Below, one piece after another: positions 55,350 through 63,796 of a stretch of DNA of 64,000 bases (its first letter is position 1; the number at the start of each line of letters is the position of its first letter). Position numbers and translations under genes: made by a program. The notes beneath the pieces were generated by a model. The model was not told the origin of the DNA. It searched no databases and saw only the letters and a list, made by a program, of their open reading frames with translations. This stretch comes from Thiocapsa sp. (GTDB taxonomy: Bacteria; Pseudomonadota; Gammaproteobacteria; Chromatiales; Chromatiaceae), in NCBI RefSeq assembly GCF_018399035.1, contig NZ_CP073760.1, positions 3,042,001-3,106,000 of the forward strand. The letters are read 5' to 3'.

Positions 55350-56873
55350 ATGATTGAAGAGCCCGTCCAAGACGCCGTCGAGACCATGCTGCCAGAGGTC
55401 GTCGCAGCCGTCGATCTCGGATCCAACAGCTTTCACATGATCGTGGCCCGTATCGGCAACGGTCATATGCAGGTCACCGATCGCATTAAGGAGATGGTCC
55501 GGCTCGGCGAGGGCGTGGGCGAGGACCGGCAGCTCGACCCGCAGGTCGTCGAGCGCGCATTGGCCTGTCTGGAGCGCTTCGGCCAGAGGCTCCGCGGGTT
55601 TCCACCCGGCAGCGTGCGGGCAGTCGGCACCAATACCTTGCGTCAGCTTGCGCCCGACAGCGACTTTCTGTCCCGTGCCGAGGCAGCGCTCGGCCACCCG
55701 ATCGAGGTCATCGCGGGCCGCGAAGAGGCTCGGCTGATCTACCTCGGCGTCGCCCATGATCTCGCCGCGGGCACCGAGCGCCGCCTGGTCGTCGACATCG
55801 GCGGCGGAAGCACGGAGATCATCGTCGGACTCGGTTTTTCACCGCGCCTGCGCGAGAGCCTGCACATGGGCTGCGTGAGCATGTCGCGCCGTCACTTCGC
55901 CGACGGGCGCATCACCGCCCGCGCTATGGAGAGGGCCGAGCTCACGGGAGCACTCGAGGTAAGGCCCGTGCGCGAGTTGTTTCGCCGCACCGGCTGGCAA
56001 ACGGCGGTCGGCAGCTCCGGCACCATCAAATCCATTGCGGCTGTCCTCGCGGCCGAAGGCTGGTGCGAAGACGGGATCTCGGCGCCGGCGTTGCTGCGGC
56101 TTCGCGATGCGCTCTTGGAGACGGGCCGAATCTCCTCTCTCGCGCTCAAGGGTTTGGCCGAAGAGCGTAAGCCGGTCTTCGCCGGCGGTGTCGCCGTCCT
56201 GCGATCGGTCTTCGAGACGCTCGGGATCCAACATCTACAGGTCTCGGAATACGCACTGCGTGAAGGCTTGATCTACGAAACGATGGGCCGCAGCCAACAC
56301 GTCGACGTCCGGGAACGCACCGTCGAGACCCTCGGCCGACACTTTCAGATCGATCAGGATCACGCTCAGCGCGTCCGAGCGACGGCGGTGGCCCTCTTGC
56401 GCCGACTCACCGGGCCTTGGTCGCTGCAGGACCCCAACCACAGGCTCATGCTCGCGTGGGCGGCACGACTCCACGAAATCGGCGTCATGGTCGCCCACAG
56501 CCAGCACCAGAAGCACGGGGCCTACCTGCTGCGCAACGCCGATCTCGCCGGCTTCACGCGACCGGAGCAAATGCTGCTTGCCGCATTGGTGCTCGGACAC
56601 AGGCGGAAATTTCCCGTCCAAGAGCTCGCGGTCCTACCCCACGGAACCGGGGAGCCGGCACGCAGGCTCTGCGTCATCCTGCGGCTGGCCGTTCTGCTGC
56701 ATCGCGGACGCTCATCGGAAAGCAAACCCAATCCGACGCTTACCACCGACGGGGACAACCTCGCGTTGAGCTTCCCGGACGATTGGCTCTCCGATCACCC
56801 CTTGACCCGGTTGGAGCTCGAAGAGGAGGCCGAGCGCCTGGCTTCCGCCGGGATTCGTCTGGAATTCGGGTGA
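55350..56873 (+). CDS. ppx: Exopolyphosphatase / guanosine pentaphosphatase (Ppx/GppA)
   Basis: 507 aa, the normal length. Actin-like ATPase fold with AAVDLGSNSFHMIVARI, the Glu in EVIAGREEARLIYLGV, VDIGGGSTEIIVG, AVGSSGTIKS and the C-terminal HD-like region (ARLHEIGVMVAHSQHQKHGA). It hydrolyses polyphosphate or pppGpp. The long open frame upstream of 55350 covers recQ on the other strand and is not coding. Confidence 0.94.
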   Translation: MIEEPVQDAVETMLPEVVAAVDLGSNSFHMIVARIGNGHMQVTDRIKEMVRLGEGVGEDRQLDPQVVERALACLERFGQRLRGFPPGSVRAVGTNTLRQLAPDSDFLSRAEAALGHPIEVIAGREEARLIYLGVAHDLAAGTERRLVVDIGGGSTEIIVGLGFSPRLRESLHMGCVSMSRRHFADGRITARAMERAELTGALEVRPVRELFRRTGWQTAVGSSGTIKSIAAVLAAEGWCEDGISAPALLRLRDALLETGRISSLALKGLAEERKPVFAGGVAVLRSVFETLGIQHLQVSEYALREGLIYETMGRSQHVDVRERTVETLGRHFQIDQDHAQRVRATAVALLRRLTGPWSLQDPNHRLMLAWAARLHEIGVMVAHSQHQKHGAYLLRNADLAGFTRPEQMLLAALVLGHRRKFPVQELAVLPHGTGEPARRLCVILRLAVLLHRGRSSESKPNPTLTTDGDNLALSFPDDWLSDHPLTRLELEEEAERLASAGIRLEFG

Positions 56874-57047
56874 GACTGTCGGGTCCGCCCGGATGGAACC
56901 GCGTGCCGGCCCATATCCTTTTCTCCTCATCCTGGTAAAATCACCAGGGCAGCAGGGCCGTGCTTCGGCCGGTCCCGCAACCCGACACACCGACGGCCGC
57001 GACAACGCGCGCGTTTTTTTGTACTGCCAACCCGGAGGACAACAACG

Positions 57048-57467
57048 ATGGCCGCACTCTTTTCAGCAGAATGGATGAACCATCTCAAGGACGCTTGGAA
57101 CGGCGAGCCGGAGGTCACGGACAAGCTGGCCGAGATTGACTTCGACTCAGTGATCTATTGTGGATTCAAGGACGAAGAGAACCCGCGCGGCGTCTTTGTC
57201 GTCGAAAAGGGCGTCTGCGTACGCGCCGGTGCTTGGTCGGACAACGACCCGCCCGCCAACTGGGATATGCGTGCCGACCTTAAGGACTGGCTCAAGTGGG
57301 TCGAGAAAGGCATCGGCATGACCGGCATGGGCGCCGCCTTCATGACCGGCAAGCTCAAGTTCAAGGAAGGTGACTACAAGGCGATGCTGAAGGATCCGCG
57401 CATGGCCAATCCCTTCGTGAAAAGCTTTGGGCTGATGCAGCAGATCCCGACGGACGAGCTCGGCTGA
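57048..57467 (+). CDS. SCP2 sterol-binding domain protein
   Basis: 139 aa small single-domain SCP2-like protein: NWDMRADLKDWLKWVEKGIG, AAFMTGKLKFKEGDYKAMLK and DPRMANPFVKSF are typical of bacterial stand-alone SCP2 proteins that bind lipids. GGAGG lies 10 bases before ATG. Role unknown; a function in lipid or fatty-acyl transfer is assumed from the fold. The stop TGA is in the terminus of repeat copy E10. Confidence 0.87.
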   Translation: MAALFSAEWMNHLKDAWNGEPEVTDKLAEIDFDSVIYCGFKDEENPRGVFVVEKGVCVRAGAWSDNDPPANWDMRADLKDWLKWVEKGIGMTGMGAAFMTGKLKFKEGDYKAMLKDPRMANPFVKSFGLMQQIPTDELG

Positions 57468-57549
57468 GCCGCGTCCTCGGCAACATGTGTCGATTCGAGG
57501 TGGCTGTAAGGTCACCGCGAATCGACGGACCCGGCGAGACGCGGCTCAG
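57464..57549. repeat. Diverged element of the TTAAACCGCG family, copy E10 (86 bp)
   Basis: Ends are CTGAGCCGCGTCC and GAGACGCGGCTCAG, a matched pair of changes (T to C on one side, A to G on the other) that preserves the inverted repeat. It supplies the SCP2 stop codon. An internal palindrome TCGATTCG / CGAATCGA is present. Confidence 0.75.
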
Positions 57550-57607
57550 GTTGATTGACGGAGCGTTCCGCGCTTGGCGGCTAAGCTTGATGACGGCCCT
57601 TCTCGGT

Positions 57608-58369
57608 TCAACCGAGCGCATAACCCGCGTCGACATTGAGGCAGGCACCGGTGATTCGGCGCGCGTCCTCGGACGCGAGAAAGAGCACGGCACGGGCCAC
57701 GTCGCCCGGCTCTACGGCCTCTTGGCGTAAGCGATGACGGCGCTTCACGGTCGAGGCGATCAGATCGGTCGCACCGCCCCACATCGGTGATTCCACGACA
57801 CCCGGAGCCACAGCATTCACCCGAATGCCGCGCGCGCCGAGTGCCATCGCCAACCGCCGCGTCAACATCTCCAGACCCGCCTTGCTCGCCGAGTAGCTCG
57901 TGGAGGTGCAGGTCTCGAAGGGGTGCTGCGCACAGGCCGACGACATGTTGATGACGACCGGGGCGGCGCTGTGCTCGAGCAAACCGAGAAAGCCTTGCGT
58001 CAGCGCAAAGGGCGCGATCAGGTTGACCTCCAGGGTCGTCCGCCAGGCCTCGACCGTCTCCTCGAGATCACCTTGGCTCAAGATCACGCCGGCATTGTTC
58101 ACTAAGACGTCCAGACGCCCATCCGTGTCGCGAATCTCGGCGACGAGTCGCTCGCGGAAGTCCGCATCCGTCACGTCGCCTACCCGCAGACGCAAGACAC
58201 CCGCGTCGATTGTCTGACCCCACTGCTGCGCAAGCGCGGCGACCTTCTCCGGATCCCGCCCGCAGGTCACGACCCGATCGCCGGCCTCGATGAAGGCGGC
58301 GACGAGCCCTTCTCCGATCCCGGATGTCCCGCCGCTGATGCAGACGATGCGCGGCGTCGTGGCGGTCAT
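57608..58369 (-). CDS. Short-chain dehydrogenase/reductase (pterin operon, third gene)
   Basis: 253 aa, classical SDR: cofactor loop SGGTSGIGEGL, NNAG (VLVNNAGVIL), catalytic Ser in NMSSACAQHP, Tyr-x3-Lys in SYSASKAG. The Arg near CGRDPEKV suggests NADP. It is the last of three minus-strand genes with 4-base overlaps, after a PTPS and a sepiapterin reductase-like SDR. A dihydropteridine reductase type role is an inference from position only. Confidence 0.85.
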   Translation of the reverse strand: MTATTPRIVCISGGTSGIGEGLVAAFIEAGDRVVTCGRDPEKVAALAQQWGQTIDAGVLRLRVGDVTDADFRERLVAEIRDTDGRLDVLVNNAGVILSQGDLEETVEAWRTTLEVNLIAPFALTQGFLGLLEHSAAPVVINMSSACAQHPFETCTSTSYSASKAGLEMLTRRLAMALGARGIRVNAVAPGVVESPMWGGATDLIASTVKRRHRLRQEAVEPGDVARAVLFLASEDARRITGACLNVDAGYALG

Positions 58370-59067
58370 CGCTCGCGCTGCCCGAGATTGGCGTGGATGA
58401 GCGCCCCGTTCAGCACCGGGGCATGGGCCGCGAAGGCCACGGTGTCGGCAATCTCTTCCGGCTCGATCAGCCGATCGAACGCCGACATGCCGGTCACGGC
58501 GGCAAGGGTGTCCGGATCGCCGCCGATCATGGCACGGATTTGCTCGGTATCCGTGAAGCCGGGGCAGATCATGCAGGTGTGGATCCCGCACCCGGCAAGA
58601 TCTTGGCAAGTCGAACGCATCATCCCGGCCAGGGCATGCTTGGCGATCACGTAGCTCGCCACGCCGGGAACCGCCTTCTCCGCCAGGGTCGAGCCGATGT
58701 AGATGATGCTCGACCCGACACCCATGTGCGGCAGGGCCAACTGGTTCAGGGCGTTGGCGGCGACCAGATTGAGCTCGAGCACGGCGCGCAGATCCTCGCT
58801 CGGCAAGGCGTCGATGCTGTCGCGACGCATGACCGAGGCGTTGTGGACCAAACAGATGCGCTCGGCATCGGCCAACCAGGCTTTAAGCGGGACGGCGATC
58901 CGATCGATCGCGTCCGGCTGAGCTAAATCGCATGTCAGGTTCTCCACCCCACGCTCCGTGCAGGGACGGCGAGAGAGATTGACGACGACGCTGCCCTCCA
59001 ACAGAAAACGGGTCGCGATGGCGCGACCGATCCCCGCACTCGCACCGGTGACGACAAGTAGATTCAT
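58366..59067 (-). CDS. Short-chain dehydrogenase/reductase, sepiapterin reductase-like
   Basis: 233 aa, SDR with N-terminal TGASAGIGRAIA, the Ser in YIGSTLAEKAVPG, Tyr-x3-Lys in SYVIAKHALAG, and VHNAS in place of NNAG, which is also seen in sepiapterin reductase-type enzymes. Being directly downstream of the PTPS gene (4-base overlap) favours a pteridine substrate. It probably reduces a 6-substituted pterin side chain; this is not certain. Confidence 0.8.
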   Translation of the reverse strand: MNLLVVTGASAGIGRAIATRFLLEGSVVVNLSRRPCTERGVENLTCDLAQPDAIDRIAVPLKAWLADAERICLVHNASVMRRDSIDALPSEDLRAVLELNLVAANALNQLALPHMGVGSSIIYIGSTLAEKAVPGVASYVIAKHALAGMMRSTCQDLAGCGIHTCMICPGFTDTEQIRAMIGGDPDTLAAVTGMSAFDRLIEPEEIADTVAFAAHAPVLNGALIHANLGQRER

Positions 59068-59558
59068 GGTGTACCCCAAGACGAAAAGGCCCATTGTCCT
59101 GCACCCGACGAGACACCCAGCTCGATGGCGCGCAGATCCCGACACGCCAGCTCGGATCGCGCACGCAGCCGCGCCAGCAGCAGCTCGGCCAGCTCTTCGA
59201 TCGTCACGTTTCGAATGGGCAGGAGCAGCACGTCGCGCTCGAGGAAGGCCAGGCGCTCCTCGCCGAACCAAGCGACGACCATTCCGTCACCATGCTCGAT
59301 CCTCAGATGCGGCGACCGCTCCGGCAGCAGCAGGCGCTCGTCGAGCTCATCGCAAAGCGACTTGAGCACCCGCTTGAGCATGACGTAATCGAACGCCATA
59401 CCGTCCGCGCCGACCGGCGCCGTGACATTGCAGCGAATCCGAAAATTGTGGCCATGCAGGTTCTCCCGCTCGGTCGCGGAGAAGATGGTGAAATGGCCGG
59501 CGCTGAAATTAAGATATTCCTTGCTGATCTCGATACGGGTGAGTATGTCGGTATCCAA
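59064..59558 (-). CDS. 6-pyruvoyl-tetrahydropterin synthase / QueD family protein
   Basis: 164 aa when starting at TTG 59558, chosen because GGAGA lies 5 bases upstream; GTG 59600 would add 14 residues. Zinc ligands are in FSAGHFTIFS and LHGHNFRIR. The QueD/PTPS catalytic Cys normally found four residues before HGH is absent (ATERENLHGHN has Arg there, with Glu on both sides). This points away from a standard QueD and toward a PTPS-type pterin enzyme, possibly PTPS-III-like. It heads an operon with two SDR genes. Confidence 0.82.
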   Translation of the reverse strand: MDTDILTRIEISKEYLNFSAGHFTIFSATERENLHGHNFRIRCNVTAPVGADGMAFDYVMLKRVLKSLCDELDERLLLPERSPHLRIEHGDGMVVAWFGEERLAFLERDVLLLPIRNVTIEELAELLLARLRARSELACRDLRAIELGVSSGAGQWAFSSWGTP

Positions 59559-59675
59559 GGTCGTCTCCGGTGCTGCACCGGCGCCCCGGATCCGGAGCAC
59601 CTATCGGTGACGGGCGCATAGATCGTCGTTCTGCCCGACACTTCGGGGATGTGGGGGCACTCGGCCGAATCCAAG

Positions 59676-59761
59676 TTAAACCGCGTCCGCGGTACATGAT
59701 GATGCTTCGATCCACCCGCCCTTTCGAGAACACCAACAACGTTGGAGTCGACGCGGTTTAG
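59676..59761. repeat. TTAAACCGCG-ended element, copy E11 (86 bp)
   Basis: Begins TTAAACCGCGTCCGCGG and ends GGAGTCGACGCGGTTTAG. In reverse its left part (CTAAACCGCGTCGACTCC) matches E3. It lies 14 bases from copy E12. Confidence 0.8.
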
Positions 59762-59775
59762 AACAATTGAAAGAC

Positions 59776-59862
59776 TTAAACTGCGCCTGCTGAAAGGTTC
59801 ATTGATTCATGAGAGACCGAGCCATGACGAACACGGCGCATGTCATAACGGGCGCAGTTTAA
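59776..59862. repeat. Variant element of the family, copy E12 (87 bp)
   Basis: Begins TTAAACTGCGCCTGC and ends GGGCGCAGTTTAA: the C-to-T change in one arm is matched by a G-to-A change in the other. It supplies the stop of the lipoprotein gene (59859-59861, complement). Confidence 0.8.
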
Positions 59863-60440
59863 AGAGGCTCCACCTCGCCGTCGTAGGGCTCGATCTCGGT
59901 CACGTCGATCCGATAGCCGGCTTCGGCAAGGTCGCTGCTGGTGGAGATCACGCGAAGCGTCCCCGTGACCCAAACGGTATCGAACAGCTCGCCGACATAC
60001 TCGCGGCCCTCGGGCGCAACGACATGAATCGTCTGATTCGCGGGCGGTGGCGGAACATGGATGCAGGCGCCGTAATAGGGTACCAAGAGAAACTCGGACA
60101 TCTTGCGCGCATCCAGCTCCAAGGGTACGACGAAGCCGGGAAGCCTTACCCGCAGCCCGTCCAGCTCTTCCACGACCGGAGCATCGGCCCAGAGGGCCAT
60201 GAGCTTGTCCATCAGCTCCAAGGCTCGCGGATCTTCGTCGTCCATCTCATCGAGCGCATCGAGGTCGAAGTCTTCGAGCAGGGTCTCGGGCTGCCACTCG
60301 ACCGGGATCAAGCGATCCCAATCGATTTCCTCGGCCGGTATCGCGCTGGAAGTCGCGGATGCGGGCCCGGCCGATTCTTCACCGCAACCCATGAGCGATA
60401 GGGCGAGGATGACCGGGAACAGACTCGCAAATAGCTTCAT
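59859..60440 (-). CDS. DUF3299 lipoprotein
   Basis: 193 aa. N terminus MKLFASLFPVILALSLMGC has a lipobox (LMGC), so it is probably an outer-face lipoprotein. The C-terminal DUF3299 domain includes LRVRLPGFVVPLELD, FLLVPYYGACIHVPPPPANQ (a Cys/His metal-like site) and GYRIDVTEIEPY. DUF3299 proteins are often encoded with an ABC permease and zinc-related genes; here a permease gene lies just upstream. TTG 60455 (AAGGGG upstream) is an alternative start. Confidence 0.85.
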   Translation of the reverse strand: MKLFASLFPVILALSLMGCGEESAGPASATSSAIPAEEIDWDRLIPVEWQPETLLEDFDLDALDEMDDEDPRALELMDKLMALWADAPVVEELDGLRVRLPGFVVPLELDARKMSEFLLVPYYGACIHVPPPPANQTIHVVAPEGREYVGELFDTVWVTGTLRVISTSSDLAEAGYRIDVTEIEPYDGEVEPL

Positions 60441-60501
60441 CGTCTTGATTATCAAGGATTAACCCCTTACGCCGCAAGCCTTGAACACATGGCTCGATCA
60501 C

Positions 60502-61761
60502 TCACACCCGAATCGACAGCCCGTCCGCCAAAGACAGCCGATACGCGCGATACGCGGGGATCAGGCCGACCAGGAATCCGGCGGCGAGGACCAGCGCCAG
60601 CAACATCATCTCATGAGCCGAGAGGGTTCCGACAGCGACGAAGATCCCCATCGCCGACAAGATCAGCGGCTGGGCCACCAGCAGCGCCCCGTAAAGAAGC
60701 CCCAGGCCGACGAGGATGCCGAGCAGGGTCAATGCGAGAGCCTCGCCCAGGATCAGCGCGAAGACGTGGCCCGGACGGGCGCCGACCGAGCGCAGGATCG
60801 CCATCTCGCGCCTGCGCTCGCCGAGACTCGTCAGCAGCGCAGTCAAGAGACCGAAGAGACCCACGACGACCACGAATCCCGAGACCAGCAGCAAGGCCCG
60901 CTCGCCGACCGCGATCAGACCCCACAGCTCGGCGAGTGCTACGCCGGGCAGGATGGCCATCAGGGGTTCCTGTCGGTAGTCGTTGACGAAGCGCTGCACC
61001 TGGAAGGTCGAGATCCGCGAGGTGAGACCCACCAAGGCCGCGGTGATGGCTTTGGGTGCAAGGTCCATGGCACGCGCGGCATCGGCGTCGACGACCCGGC
61101 CCGGCAAGGGCGCTCCGCCCTCCCAGCCGACATGGATCGCCTCGATACCTTCCAGGCTCACATGCACCGTGCGATCGACCGGGGTACCGGTCGGCGCGAG
61201 GATCCCTGCAACGCGGAATGGATGGTCGTCGTGACGCGCAAAGGCGACATCCGAGGCGCCGTGCGCAATCACGATGGAATCGCCCAAGCCGTAACCCAGC
61301 GCCTTCGCCACATCGGCCCCGAGCACCGCGTCGTAGAGGTCGGAAAAAGGCACACCCTCGGCCAGGACGAGCGCGCGACCGCGACCGTATCGGTAATGAT
61401 CGAAATAGGCCGAGACGGTGCCGAGGACGGGGTATCCGCGGTGCGAGTCACCCAGAGAGATCGGGATAGACCAGGCGACGCGCGGGTGGGCCGCGATGTC
61501 CAGGTAGGACTCCCAGGAGATGTTGTTGGTGGCATGGCCGATCCGGAAGACCGCGTAGAGCAGCAGCTGAACCGGTCCGGTCCGCGCCCCGACGATCAGG
61601 TCGGTGCCCGAGATGGTGTTGGCGAAGCTCGCACGCGTCTCGGTACGTAGACGCTCCACGCCGACCAGCAGCGCGACGCTCAGGCCGATCGAGATGACGG
61701 TGAGCATTGCCGTACCGCGGCGATTGAGGAGGCTCTTCCAGGCGAGGCTCAGGATGGGCAC
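60502..61761 (-). CDS. ABC transporter permease, FtsX-like (MacB type)
   Basis: 419 aa with a typical layout: first transmembrane helix (LNRRGTAMLTVISIGLSVAL), a periplasmic domain of about 210 residues, and three C-terminal helices including LTSLGERRREMAILRSVGAR and the end LIPAYRAYRLSLADGLSIRV. It should work with an ATPase, but no ATPase gene is adjacent (upstream is phhB). The DUF3299 lipoprotein follows 61 bases downstream. The likely function is lipid or lipoprotein export, or metal-related. Confidence 0.87.
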   Translation of the reverse strand: MPILSLAWKSLLNRRGTAMLTVISIGLSVALLVGVERLRTETRASFANTISGTDLIVGARTGPVQLLLYAVFRIGHATNNISWESYLDIAAHPRVAWSIPISLGDSHRGYPVLGTVSAYFDHYRYGRGRALVLAEGVPFSDLYDAVLGADVAKALGYGLGDSIVIAHGASDVAFARHDDHPFRVAGILAPTGTPVDRTVHVSLEGIEAIHVGWEGGAPLPGRVVDADAARAMDLAPKAITAALVGLTSRISTFQVQRFVNDYRQEPLMAILPGVALAELWGLIAVGERALLLVSGFVVVVGLFGLLTALLTSLGERRREMAILRSVGARPGHVFALILGEALALTLLGILVGLGLLYGALLVAQPLILSAMGIFVAVGTLSAHEMMLLALVLAAGFLVGLIPAYRAYRLSLADGLSIRV

Positions 61762-61776
61762 GGGGCCGCGGGGCGC

Positions 61777-62079
61777 CTAACCGCTCAAGCCTTCGATCCG
61801 ACTCGCCAGCGTGAAATCCAGCTCCGTGATCCCGCCCGCGTCGTGGGTCGAGAGATCGACCACGACACTGTTGTAGACGTTGCTCCACTCGGGGTGATGA
61901 TCCATCGACTCGGCCACCAGCGCGACCCGACTCATGAAGCCGAATGCCTCGACGAAGTCCTTGAATTCAAAACTCTTATGGAGCTTTCCGTCGAGCAAGC
62001 TCCAAGGAGCCGGAGCGGACGCGTTGAGCTCCGAGAGCGCCCTCGCGATCGATTCGGCATCGAGCTTGGCGCGGCTCAT
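61777..62079 (-). CDS. phhB: Pterin-4a-carbinolamine dehydratase
   Basis: 100 aa, full length. The signature [20 protein letters not shown] with the catalytic His pair is complete. It recycles tetrahydropterin cofactors after phenylalanine hydroxylase or has a similar role in pterin metabolism. It lies 15 bases upstream of the permease gene and 2.2 kb from the PTPS operon, on the same strand. ATG 62079 is one base from the end of repeat copy E13. Confidence 0.93.
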   Translation of the reverse strand: MSRAKLDAESIARALSELNASAPAPWSLLDGKLHKSFEFKDFVEAFGFMSRVALVAESMDHHPEWSNVYNSVVVDLSTHDAGGITELDFTLASRIEGLSG

Positions 62080-62080
62080 A

Positions 62081-62167
62081 TTGAACCGCTCCGGGCACGA
62101 TATGGACAGTTCGAGTAAGTGTGGCGCTTCACATGGCTCCCCAAAGGTTTGAGCAGGCGCGGCTCAA
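62081..62167. repeat. Diverged element of the family, copy E13 (87 bp)
   Basis: Ends TTGAACCGCTCCGGGC and AGGCGCGGCTCAA. In reverse its tail (TCCATATCGTGCCCGGAG) matches that of E3. It lies directly upstream of the phhB start codon, so the phhB leader is made of it. Confidence 0.7.
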
Positions 62168-62211
62168 GACGCCAAGCGCTTTCACTGTAGAAAAACGTTC
62201 GCTGTTTTCAC

Positions 62212-62296
62212 CTGAACCGCGTCGATGCCAAGAGTCGTGATGGCGTCGATCAGACGGCTCACGCAGCCCGGGCATGAACCCACGGACGCGGTTCAG
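62212..62296. repeat. Diverged element of the family, copy E14 (85 bp)
   Basis: Ends CTGAACCGCGTCG and GGACGCGGTTCAG. It is directly next to the stop codon (62297-62299, complement) of the ferritin-like gene. It lies 44 bases from E13. Confidence 0.75.
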
Positions 62297-62584
62297 TTAG
62301 TGATGGGCAATCTGTTTCTCGGTAAAGAGATAGTCCTTCAGCTCCTTGTCGAAGGCCGGATCCTTACGGCGAATCCATTCGAGCACCATCGCCGCATGCT
62401 CCTTTTCCTCGTCGCGATTATGCGCCAGGATCGCCTTCAGGTCCTCGTCCTTGCAGACGTCGACCCGCTGGTTGTACCAGTCGACCGCCTCGAGCTCCTC
62501 CATCAGCGAGATGATGGCCCGGTGCATATCCCGGGTCTCGTCGGACAGTTCTTCGGTCGGCTCGTGGTAGCCCTCGTTCGCCAT
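62297..62584 (-). CDS. Encapsulated ferritin-like protein (EncFtn family)
   Basis: 95 aa from ATG 62584 (GGAGA 6 bases upstream). The two-helix EncFtn pattern is well kept: HRAIISLMEELEAVDWYNQR (Glu30/Glu32, Trp36, Tyr37) and NRDEEKEHAAMVLEWIRRKD (Glu60-x2-His63), with DYLFTEK at the end. These proteins form ring-shaped ferroxidases and are usually cargo of encapsulin shells. Here the C-terminal encapsulin-targeting peptide is missing (it stops at QIAHH), and no shell gene is adjacent. Confidence 0.85.
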   Translation of the reverse strand: MANEGYHEPTEELSDETRDMHRAIISLMEELEAVDWYNQRVDVCKDEDLKAILAHNRDEEKEHAAMVLEWIRRKDPAFDKELKDYLFTEKQIAHH

Positions 62585-62872
62585 GCGACGTCTCCAGTTG
62601 TTAGGCTCCAATGAAGTCTTAGCTCGCTAAACGCGATACGCCTGATTGTCGGCCGCCACTCTCCAAAAGACAACCCTCCGCCGGCGGCCGCGTGACGCTT
62701 TCGTGCCCCGTAAGAAACATCCGGAGTCTTCGCGAAACATTTCGAGTTATCTCGGCGGCCGCATCCTACAGCTCGAAATGGACCCGCCATGACCCGATCT
62801 TGTCCGCGAGCGTAGTCGGCGGCATCGGCGACGCCCGAGTTTTCCTAAGTTACGAACTATGGAGTCACGTGT
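62585..62872. other. Divergent promoter region
   Basis: Contains the promoters for the ferritin-like gene (minus) and the hydrolase-like gene (plus). No repeat copy or RNA gene was recognised. Confidence 0.5.
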
Positions 62873-63796
62873 ATGAAATCGTTTCAGAAACTGTTGCTGG
62901 TGATAATTCTAGCGCCTTGGGCCAGTGTCCTTCCAGCCGGAGAGGCACAGTGGGCGACCTGGGATTTCGATGACGAAGCGATCGCCTATCGCGTCGACGG
63001 CGCCGGTCCGCCCGTGGTCCAAATCCACGGGATCGGCGCAGGGGCGTCCTCCGCCCAGACGCGCTATCAGATCGACGCGCTCGTCCAAACAGGATATCGC
63101 GTCTATTCGATCGACCTGACCGGCTGGGGACGATCGATCGGCCCGCAGCGCCGCTTCACCGGGGCCAACTATGTCGACATGCTCGGCGCCTTTCTGACCG
63201 AGGTCGTCGTCGAGCCCGCGGCACTCGTGGCACATTCTCTGGGCGGGACCTACGCGATCGCCGTGGCGGCCGACTACCCCGAGCAAGTCACGGCACTGGT
63301 GCTGAATGCACCCGTCGGCGCGGAGAGCTTCACGACCGAGCCGGGCTCGGCCAACGAAGCTCTCTGGGAGCGTGTCGTCTCCGGAAAAGCAGGACAAACC
63401 GCCTATGCAGCCTTAGGCTCCAGGCTATCCATCCGATCCTTCTGCCGCAGCTCTCTGTATGTTGATCCGTCGTTTTGCGATACCGAGACGATCAACGACT
63501 ACCTGCAATACACACGAAACCCGGATTCGATCTATGCCGCCGCCTCTTTCTTGACAAGCAATCTCGGGCTCGACGTACGCGATGATTTCGCCGACATCCA
63601 ATCTCCCGTCCTCCTGATCTGGGGCGTCGAGAATGCCTTCACTCCGCCAAGGGAAGGCGAGGCCTTTCTCGCGTTGAATGCCTCGGCAAATCTGATTCAG
63701 ATCTCGCCCGGGGGGGCGCTCGTGAACGACGAGGCTCAGGTACGTTTCGACGAGCTCATGATCGGCCATCTTCGCCTCAATCATCCCGTGGACTGA
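62873..63796 (+). CDS. Secreted alpha/beta-hydrolase-fold protein, probable pseudoenzyme
   Basis: 307 aa with a signal peptide (MKSFQKLLLVIILAPWASVL) and the alpha/beta-hydrolase fold: oxyanion VVQIHGIGAG, nucleophile elbow VAHSLGGT, cap region, LLIWGVENAFTPP and the final LIQISPGGALVNDEAQ. The nucleophile Ser is present, but the position of the catalytic Asp is Asn (GVEN) and the position of the catalytic His is Ala (PGGALV). It may be inactive or have an unusual function. It is periplasmic if the signal peptide is right. Confidence 0.85.
   Translation: MKSFQKLLLVIILAPWASVLPAGEAQWATWDFDDEAIAYRVDGAGPPVVQIHGIGAGASSAQTRYQIDALVQTGYRVYSIDLTGWGRSIGPQRRFTGANYVDMLGAFLTEVVVEPAALVAHSLGGTYAIAVAADYPEQVTALVLNAPVGAESFTTEPGSANEALWERVVSGKAGQTAYAALGSRLSIRSFCRSSLYVDPSFCDTETINDYLQYTRNPDSIYAAASFLTSNLGLDVRDDFADIQSPVLLIWGVENAFTPPREGEAFLALNASANLIQISPGGALVNDEAQVRFDELMIGHLRLNHPVD

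Noticed and set aside
56933..56950. CCTGGT/ACCAGG hairpin after ppx as terminator
   Set aside because: No T-run follows; it could be any small palindrome.
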